From: a bacterium
GTDB taxonomy: Bacteria; Bacillota; Clostridia; Lachnospirales; Lachnospiraceae
Reading direction: 5' to 3'
DNA: 38,230 nucleotides
Assembly (NCBI GenBank): GCA_028724545.1
Contig: JAQYCU010000025.1
Location: 1-38,230 of the forward strand
Each line of letters starts with the position of its first letter. Within the stretch, counting starts at the first letter, position 1. This document shows, in pieces, positions 33,257 to 38,230 of the stretch. The notes under the pieces were generated by a model that had not been told where the DNA came from, searched no databases, and worked only from the letters and a program-made list of their open reading frames with translations. The translations under genes were made by a program, and so were the position numbers.

Positions 33257-33403
33257 CCTGACAGTACAGCCCTCCTGTTCTATAAAATGGTGCTTTCAAA
33301 CTCGCCAGTACTTGTATCCTGTTTTTCAGGATACTATGTACTGCTGCGTAGTTTGAGCAGCGAGAGCGTGCCATTGTTAGAACAGAAGGGCTGTGCTGTC
33401 AGG
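33257..33403 (+). repeat. Large-hairpin element, copy C (divergent stems, same motif)
   Basis: The outer stem pairs CCTGACAG, ACAGCCC and CTGTTCTA (from 33257) with TAGAACAG, GGGCTGT and CTGTCAGG (to 33403). Then AATGG/CCATT, CAAACT/AGTTTG, AGTAC/GTACT, and the apical hairpin GTATCCTG-TTTTT-CAGGATAC (33314-33334). GCGAGAGCGTG (33360-33370) sits as a one-sided bulge on the 3' side, the same relative place as in copies A and B, although the stems share no sequence with them. It lies about 140 bp upstream of the sirtuin ATG. Confidence 0.78.
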
Positions 33404-33438
33404 TGCAATACTATTCTGTTAATATTTGATTGCTTTGT

Positions 33439-33460
33439 AGATTTCGCAACAGAGAAATCT
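33439..33460 (+). other. Terminator-like hairpin in the sirtuin leader
   Basis: AGATTTC-GCAACAGA-GAAATCT, a 7-bp perfect stem, is followed by TTT. It is weak for a terminator but lies between copy C and the sirtuin gene, so it might end a transcript of copy C or attenuate the sirtuin gene. I found no clear sigma-A promoter between 33404 and 33546. Confidence 0.35.
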
Positions 33461-33545
33461 TTTGCGCACTTTTCACAATTGCTATTTCACATTCTTTATG
33501 ATAAGGTAGAGAAAACTGACGTGTGCAGAAATGGAGATGAGTAGT

Positions 33546-34262
33546 ATGGAAGAAGCGATTCAGAAATTGGCCGAACTGGTTTCCAAAAGTGAACACATTG
33601 TTTTCTTCGGTGGCGCCGGTGTCAGTACCGAAAGTGGCATTCCTGATTTTAGAAGTGTCGATGGTCTGTACCATCAAAAGTACGACTATCCACCCGAAAC
33701 CATTTTAAGCCATTCTTTTTTCTTACAACGGACAAAGGAATTTTATGATTTTTACAGAGATAAAATGATTTATCTGGATGCAAAGCCAAATGCAACGCAT
33801 CTGAAACTGGCCACTTGGGAACAGCAGGGCAAATTAGAAGGAATTGTTACGCAAAACATTGACGGACTGCATCAGATGGCAGGCAACAAAAAAGTTTATG
33901 AACTGCATGGTTCTACTTACCGAAACTATTGTACCCGTTGCCATAAATTTCATCCTATCGAAGCAATTCTCGATAGCGAAGGCATCCCTTATTGTGAATG
34001 TGGTGGCATTATCAAGCCGGATGTGGTGCTTTACGAAGAAGGGCTGGATGATACAACGGTAACAAATGCCATTCAAGCCATTTCCCATGCAGATTTGATG
34101 ATTGTTGGTGGGACATCCCTTTCTGTCTATCCGGCAGCCGGTATGCTTCAGTATTATCAGGGCAATCATCTGGCACTGATTAACAAATCAGCTACACCAT
34201 ATGATTCCAATGCCGATATCCTTATTCAGAAAGGTCTTGGCGAAGTTTTCGCACACCTTTAA
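33546..34262 (+). CDS. NAD-dependent protein deacylase (sirtuin, Sir2 family)
   Basis: A 238-residue sirtuin. Signature segments are FFGGAGVSTESGIPDFRS (NAD binding), TQNIDGLHQMAG (including the conserved N/D), catalytic His in ELHGSTYRNYC, a four-Cys zinc site (CTRC...CEC), IKPDVVLYEE, and GGTSLSVYPAAGM. It removes acyl groups from lysines using NAD+. I chose the ATG at 33546, which has GGAG nine bases upstream; the in-frame ATG at 33531 overlaps that site. It is flanked on both sides by repeats: copy C and a hairpin before, and a duplicated 41-bp hairpin after. Confidence 0.95.
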   Translation: MEEAIQKLAELVSKSEHIVFFGGAGVSTESGIPDFRSVDGLYHQKYDYPPETILSHSFFLQRTKEFYDFYRDKMIYLDAKPNATHLKLATWEQQGKLEGIVTQNIDGLHQMAGNKKVYELHGSTYRNYCTRCHKFHPIEAILDSEGIPYCECGGIIKPDVVLYEEGLDDTTVTNAIQAISHADLMIVGGTSLSVYPAAGMLQYYQGNHLALINKSATPYDSNADILIQKGLGEVFAHL

Positions 34263-34320
34263 TCTGAAAACAATTAAACGGTCATTATTGTTAAGTAACA
34301 TTATGCAAAATCAGCATAAA

Positions 34321-34402
34321 AACAGCAGTTCTGAAAAAAATAACCGACAAAACTGCTTAAAAACAGCAGTTCTGAAAAAATAACCGACAAAACTGCTTAA
34401 AA
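34321..34402 (+). repeat. Tandem 41-bp hairpin repeat, two copies
   Basis: Two copies (34321-34361 and 34362-34402) of a 41-bp unit differ by one A. Each contains AGCAGTT and AACTGCT, which can form a 7-bp hairpin with a roughly 18-nt A-rich loop carrying AAATAACCGACAA. They lie between the sirtuin stop codon and the TSCPD gene; terminators or a translation/stability element are both possible. Confidence 0.75.
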
Positions 34403-34454
34403 ACGGTAACTCAAAAAATAACAATATACAAATCAAGAAAAATGGAGGTAAACT

Positions 34455-34709
34455 ATGAAATATTCATACAAGACAAAAGGAACCTGTTCCAGCAGAATCG
34501 ATTTTGACATTAACGGAGATGTGATTACAAATGTATCATTTCTCGGCGGATGCAATGGCAATACAAAAGGCGTAGCCTCTCTCGTAGACGGACTGACAGT
34601 AGCGCAGATAGAAGAACGCCTGAAAGGAATCCAGTGTGGTATGAAAGGCACTTCCTGCGTAGACCAGCTGGCATTAGCAGTTCGTGAAGCATACGAAAGC
34701 GAGCAGTAA
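34455..34709 (+). CDS. TSCPD domain protein, TIGR03905 type
   Basis: An 84-residue protein similar to the stand-alone TSCPD family. It has four conserved cysteines: GTCSS, FLGGCNGN, IQCGMKGTSC (two), followed by VDQLALAVREA. The same domain occurs at the C-terminus of some class II ribonucleotide reductases, where the cysteines may help bind metal or relay electrons, but the stand-alone protein has no assigned function. The ATG follows GGAGG. It is downstream of the sirtuin across the 41-bp repeats and ends 9 bp before hairpin element B. Confidence 0.85.
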   Translation: MKYSYKTKGTCSSRIDFDINGDVITNVSFLGGCNGNTKGVASLVDGLTVAQIEERLKGIQCGMKGTSCVDQLALAVREAYESEQ

Positions 34710-34717
34710 ATTTACCG

Positions 34718-34897
34718 AACAGCCAACTTATAAATAGGCTGTGATAAAAAACAGATTTCCTGAACGCGCAGCTGTAAAAGAACACGGGTGCTTAAAGAGC
34801 AAGAGATTCAATGAATCTCTTGCTCTTTTATGCATCCACTGTGTTTTTTTCCAAGCGAGAGCGTGCTGCCTAAAGGAAATCTGTTTTTATCACAGCC
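34718..34897 (+). repeat. Large-hairpin element, copy B (perfect apical palindrome)
   Basis: GGCTGTGATAAAAAACAG (from 34737) pairs with CTGTTTTTATCACAGCC (to 34897), continuing as ATTTCCT/AGGAAAT; the inner stem has GCAGC/GCTGC, AACAC/GTGTT and GGTGC/GCATC. The apex is a perfect 17-bp-arm palindrome (34794-34828: AAAGAGCAAGAGATTCA and complement) with a one-base centre. GCGAGAGCGTG is at 34855-34865. The left flank (GCCAACTTATAAATAGGC) matches the right flank of copy A. It fills the space between the convergent TSCPD and LtaS-like genes and could also stop transcription. Confidence 0.82.
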
Positions 34898-34931
34898 TTT
34901 TAAAAGCCCTTCAGCAAAGTTTCCCCCACCT

Positions 34932-36827
34932 CTAATTTGCTACAAAGTATTTCTCCTGTCGCTTTGCCTCATCAAACAAATAATAATATTGTACTATTTC
35001 ATATTCTTTTAGCAATTCCTGATACTCTTCATCTTCCTCATAATGATAAAGTTTCCCCTGCGCATCATAATATCCGTTGGCGCTGACAGACGGCAATTGC
35101 TTTTGCAAATCCATCAGATAACGTTCATAGTAACTCGTCTTCAACCCGGCTGTTTTCAGCAAAAGCCCGGACAAATAATTGAGCGATGTCCTTTCTATCG
35201 TCTGCTCCGGTATATCATAATTTGCCCATATCATAAATGGAACCATATGCTTTTTCATAACTTCTTCCTGCGTAAAAAACTCAGGCAAAGTGCCGACGAC
35301 CTTTTGGTAAAAACCGTCAGACAAATGTGGCTGATGGTCACCAAACAGTAAAATCACCGTTGGCTCTTCCTCTTTTTCAAAATAAGTTATCAGTTCACGG
35401 AGTGCATCATCCGACATTTTCATCAGGGACAAATACTGGTTTGCCGAAAAAGAAGCATTAAAACTCGTAATCTCTACCGGATTCTCAAATTGATATGTCT
35501 TATCCAGATATGGGTTGTGATTTTGCATCGTTACATTAAAAATGCAAAGCGACGTCCCCGACTCTTTTTCTTCATACAACTGCTCTATTTTCCTGTAATC
35601 CTCCATATCACCGACGTAATCCCGTACCGGTTGCTTCTTTGAAAAATCATTTAATGACAAAAATGTATCAAACCCTAATAACGGATAAACCGTATTTCTG
35701 TTATAGCCCGACGGATTATACGGATGTATCGCTGTTGCTTTCCCATACCCCGGCTGCGCCTTAATCGTATCAATAACAGTAGGAACGTAATCATCTACAT
35801 ATTGCAGATACGGATTGCCCGGAAGAAATGCCTTCGTCGCACCCGTCAGAAATTCAAACTCCGAATTTGCCGTGTAACCACCATATACAGAAGACTCTGC
35901 ATACCCCTTAATGGTATTTTCTTTCAGACTGTTAAAAAACGGCAGTACTTCCTGATTGGTGTGAAGCGTCCCAAGCACACTCAAATCCGAAAAAGATTCA
36001 TTCATTATCATAATAATATTCGGATTGCCTGTATTATCTGCATCATTCTCTTCATCCGGATTGCCTGTATTATCTGCATCATTCTCTTCATCCGGATTCT
36101 CTGCGTATCGCTCCAGAATAGTTTCTGCCTTTTCTGCCGAATATCCAACCGGCTCATCTATCGAAGCCTTCCCTGCATTAGACGCAAAATACAAAACATA
36201 GCCATATTTTCTCATCCCGATGCTATGGTCCCACGTCAGACCACTGACATCCCTGAAAAATACAACATCAAAAGAAATCCAGAAAAAGAACAGCATCCCT
36301 GCTGCCATCCCCATCAGGGAAAGCAGTGTCATTTTTACATTACGATATGTATGCTGTCTTTTTGGCAATAACATACACAATAGAAGCAGCATAACATCTG
36401 CTGCCACACCAGCAACAAAAGGCAGGTTTACGCTATAATCATAGCCACCTGCCACTGTTGCAGCCGTTTTCACGGCATATAAATCCATAAATACAATTCC
36501 GTATCCTCGAAATGCCATTACAAAATAATTTGCAATGCCTGTAATCAGGAAAAAGATAACGGAAAGTATCAGTGCCGGTCTGATTGCATGGAAAATGCCT
36601 GTCAGGAGCAGATTGACTGCTCCTATAATCAGCACATTTTTTAAAATAATTTCCATACTGTACTCCGTCAGCTTCACATCGAAAAAGAGTTCCAGCACGG
36701 CAAACTCTGCCACGGTAACCAGCACAAAAAATATACTTTGAAAAACGGGGTTTTTACTTAAAGAACTGATTCCAGTAGTCTTCCAGTGTTCCACCATTTC
36801 CCTGATTTTCTTCCGAACCGTTTCCAT
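34932..36827 (-). CDS. LTA synthase / phosphoglycerol transferase family protein
   Basis: A 631-residue membrane enzyme of the LtaS-type sulfatase fold. Five hydrophobic helices (about 20-215) are followed by the extracellular catalytic domain. Metal and nucleophile residues are visible: Glu in MIMNESFSDL (about 277), Thr in GGYTANSEFEFLTG (about 319), and DH in LFGDHQPHL (about 497). It would transfer glycerol-phosphate or a related group to a wall or membrane polymer. An acidic 12-residue repeat lies between membrane and catalytic parts. I placed the start at 36827 (AAGGAAG upstream), inside the 3' end of htrA (74-nt overlap), implying coupled translation; a start at 36797 is also possible. 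Confidence 0.9.
   Translation of the reverse strand: METVRKKIREMVEHWKTTGISSLSKNPVFQSIFFVLVTVAEFAVLELFFDVKLTEYSMEIILKNVLIIGAVNLLLTGIFHAIRPALILSVIFFLITGIANYFVMAFRGYGIVFMDLYAVKTAATVAGGYDYSVNLPFVAGVAADVMLLLLCMLLPKRQHTYRNVKMTLLSLMGMAAGMLFFFWISFDVVFFRDVSGLTWDHSIGMRKYGYVLYFASNAGKASIDEPVGYSAEKAETILERYAENPDEENDADNTGNPDEENDADNTGNPNIIMIMNESFSDLSVLGTLHTNQEVLPFFNSLKENTIKGYAESSVYGGYTANSEFEFLTGATKAFLPGNPYLQYVDDYVPTVIDTIKAQPGYGKATAIHPYNPSGYNRNTVYPLLGFDTFLSLNDFSKKQPVRDYVGDMEDYRKIEQLYEEKESGTSLCIFNVTMQNHNPYLDKTYQFENPVEITSFNASFSANQYLSLMKMSDDALRELITYFEKEEEPTVILLFGDHQPHLSDGFYQKVVGTLPEFFTQEEVMKKHMVPFMIWANYDIPEQTIERTSLNYLSGLLLKTAGLKTSYYERYLMDLQKQLPSVSANGYYDAQGKLYHYEEDEEYQELLKEYEIVQYYYLFDEAKRQEKYFVAN
36022..36093 (-). 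repeat. Perfect 36-bp coding tandem duplication in the LtaS-like gene
   Basis: Two identical 36-bp copies (36022-36057, 36058-36093) encode NPDEENDADNTG twice. The frame is kept, so slippage would lengthen or shorten the acidic linker before the catalytic domain without disrupting it. Confidence 0.9.
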
Positions 36828-38230
36828 TGTTACTTCCTTTTTCATTATTTCCACTATTTCCACTATTCTGGTCAGAAGACGTGTCATCCGACAAATCATC
36901 TAATGACTCACTTCCCTGCAAAGTAACCGTCACTTTCTTCTCCACATATTTTCCATTGTCACTTCGCTTCAGGGTAATTTCTACTTTTGTTCCTTTCTTA
37001 TAACTGTTAACTTTTTCCTGCAGGCTCTGAATGGTTGTTACTTCCATTTTGTTGACAGCTGTAATAATATCATTTGGCTTGATGCCTGCTTTGTCTGCTG
37101 CACCACCCTCTGCAACCTCTTTTACATAAACGCCATATGGCAGATTATATGCAGAACCTTCATCTGTTACTGTCTGTCCTGAAATGCCAAGATAACCCTT
37201 TTCATCATCATCAAGCACTTCACGGTTCATCAGTTCATCTATAATTGGTGTCGCAACCGAAATCGGGATGGCATAACCAACACCCTCTACGGAAGAATCT
37301 GCGATTTTTGCTGAATTGATACCGATAACCTGTCCCTGCATATTAATCAATGCGCCACCACTGTTACCAGGGTTGATGGCAGCATCCGTCTGGATTGCCT
37401 TGATTTTATTCTGTGTATTTCCGTTCTCAGAATCTTCTGTTATTTCACGGTCTTTTGCACTAACATAACCTACTGTTACTGACTGGCCATAGCCTAATGC
37501 ATTGCCAATGGCAACTACCATTTCACCAACCTTAACATCAGAAGAATCTCCCATATCAGCTATCTTAATCTGGTTCATTGTAGATTTCTTTACTTTTGAA
37601 GTTTTTACGGCAATAACGGCCAAATCATTGGAAGAATCCGAACCTTTTTCTGTGGCTTCATAAATTTCCCCGTCAATGAACTGTACGGATATTGTTTTTG
37701 CACCGTCAATAACGTGATTATTCGTTGCTATCAGAAGTTCTTTATCATTCTGTCCGATAATGAAACCAGAACCACAACTGGTCGTGTCCTGTCCCTGATA
37801 ATACTGTCCGAACAAATCATAATAATCGGTTCCTTCCGTTGTACTTGTGATTGCTACGACAGCCGGCATACACTGTTCTGTAATTGCTGTTACATCATTT
37901 GTAGCAACGGCACTGGCTGTAGCAGGAGTTGCCTTTTTAGAAGAATCCGATGTACTGCCGACGGCAACTGTGCTGTCATTGCCAGTTCCCAGAATCTTCT
38001 GTGATACAAAATTCACACCGACAAAGCATACTCCGGCGATTAAGCCAAAAAGCACGGCGCATACAGCCGTAACGGCTATTTTTTTACCAAACGTAAGTGG
38101 CTTTTTCTCTTTTTTCTTATTAGGAGTCTGCGACCAGTTTGTATTCTGCTGTCCGGCATTATTATACTGATAGCTATTCTGATAACCGTTCTGCGTTCCC
38201 GTACTGCTATTCTGATAACCACTCTGTGTT
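36754..38230 (-). CDS. HtrA/DegP-like serine protease, 5' end outside the window
   Basis: Partial: at least 491 residues, running off the end of the window. The N-terminal cytoplasmic part is Gln/Asn/Gly-rich (QNGYQNSYQYNNAGQQ) with a basic patch (NKKKEKKP), then one membrane helix (VTAVCAVLFGLIAGVCFVGVN). The trypsin-like domain has the triad His in ATNNHVID, Asp in SNDLAVIAV and Ser in INPGNSGGALIN. A PDZ domain follows (GYLGISGQTVT...ITAVNKMEVTTIQSL). The tail is Asn/Gly/Ser-rich. This is the membrane-anchored HtrA/YkdA type that degrades misfolded proteins at the cell surface. Its last 74 nt overlap the start of the LtaS-like gene. Confidence 0.95.
   Translation of the reverse strand, partial: TQSGYQNSSTGTQNGYQNSYQYNNAGQQNTNWSQTPNKKKEKKPLTFGKKIAVTAVCAVLFGLIAGVCFVGVNFVSQKILGTGNDSTVAVGSTSDSSKKATPATASAVATNDVTAITEQCMPAVVAITSTTEGTDYYDLFGQYYQGQDTTSCGSGFIIGQNDKELLIATNNHVIDGAKTISVQFIDGEIYEATEKGSDSSNDLAVIAVKTSKVKKSTMNQIKIADMGDSSDVKVGEMVVAIGNALGYGQSVTVGYVSAKDREITEDSENGNTQNKIKAIQTDAAINPGNSGGALINMQGQVIGINSAKIADSSVEGVGYAIPISVATPIIDELMNREVLDDDEKGYLGISGQTVTDEGSAYNLPYGVYVKEVAEGGAADKAGIKPNDIITAVNKMEVTTIQSLQEKVNSYKKGTKVEITLKRSDNGKYVEKKVTVTLQGSESLDDLSDDTSSDQNSGNSGNNEKGSNNGNGSEENQGNGGTLEDYWNQFFK

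Noticed and set aside
32936..33403. CRISPR array
   Set aside because: The repeats are large nested hairpins, not short regular repeats with unique spacers, and no cas genes are visible.
32936..34897. Integron attC sites (palindromes with variable centre)
   Set aside because: The elements lack the GTTRRRY/RYYYAAC core sites, are not arranged as a cassette array, and no integrase is present in the window.

Overview
The window looks like a chromosomal segment of a low-GC, spore-forming, Gram-positive anaerobe, most likely a Lachnospiraceae-type gut Clostridium. The signs are AT-rich sequence, strong GGAGG ribosome-binding sites, TTGACA-17-TATAAT promoters, a cotJABC spore-coat operon, a NiCo riboswitch, a T-box metG leader, clostridial LexA boxes, and lysine-rich Big_2/FN3/GH25 surface proteins. 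No plasmid, phage or complete insertion sequence is visible. It is ordinary core and household DNA, with one stretch rich in structured repeats around the sirtuin gene (32.9-34.9 kb).

Layout. 0-1.4 kb: degraded coding remnants, a cytoplasmic Cu/Zn-superoxide-dismutase-like gene and a 79-bp tandem repeat. 1.4-4.3 kb: a MATE exporter and a cation-diffusion-facilitator exporter. The latter has a textbook promoter, NiCo aptamer and terminator, so it is probably a Ni/Co exporter. 4.3-8.6 kb: metG with its T-box leader and a dCACHE-HAMP-GGDEF diguanylate cyclase. 8.7-11.1 kb: a two-gene DNA repair/modification operon (radical SAM TIGR03916 type plus DUF4130/TIGR03915 type) whose promoter is flanked by two LexA-like boxes, divergent from a HAD phosphatase. 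12-13.5 kb: a secreted GH25 lysozyme. 13.8-18 kb: glgB and a phosphohexomutase (glycogen metabolism). 18-20.6 kb: a PEGA lipoprotein and a CotS-like kinase-fold protein. 20.8-24.8 kb: pckA and a DUF885 membrane-anchored peptidase-like protein. 25-26.3 kb: cotJA-cotJB-cotJC. 26.5-29.6 kb: a large Ig-like secreted protein and a tandem bacteriohemerythrin. 30-32.8 kb: a DJ-1 protein, and a probable operon of a basic 111-residue protein, a lytic transglycosylase and a cytoplasmic GH5 enzyme. 33.5-34.7 kb: a sirtuin and a TSCPD protein. 34.9-38.2 kb: an LtaS-like sulfatase-fold phosphoglycerol transferase and the 3' part of htrA, overlapping.

The most unusual feature is a set of three large, nested hairpin elements near the sirtuin/TSCPD genes (32936-33092, 33257-33403, 34718-34897). 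All share the 11-mer GCGAGAGCGTG in the same place in the fold. Two share outer-stem sequence but carry unrelated apical palindromes. The third keeps the architecture and the motif with entirely different stem sequence. A fourth flank-only remnant lies near 6.75 kb. Conserved fold plus a conserved unpaired motif with compensating stems suggests a structured RNA or a hairpin-type mobile repeat, which I do not recognise.

All functional names come from motif recognition by eye. No database search was possible.
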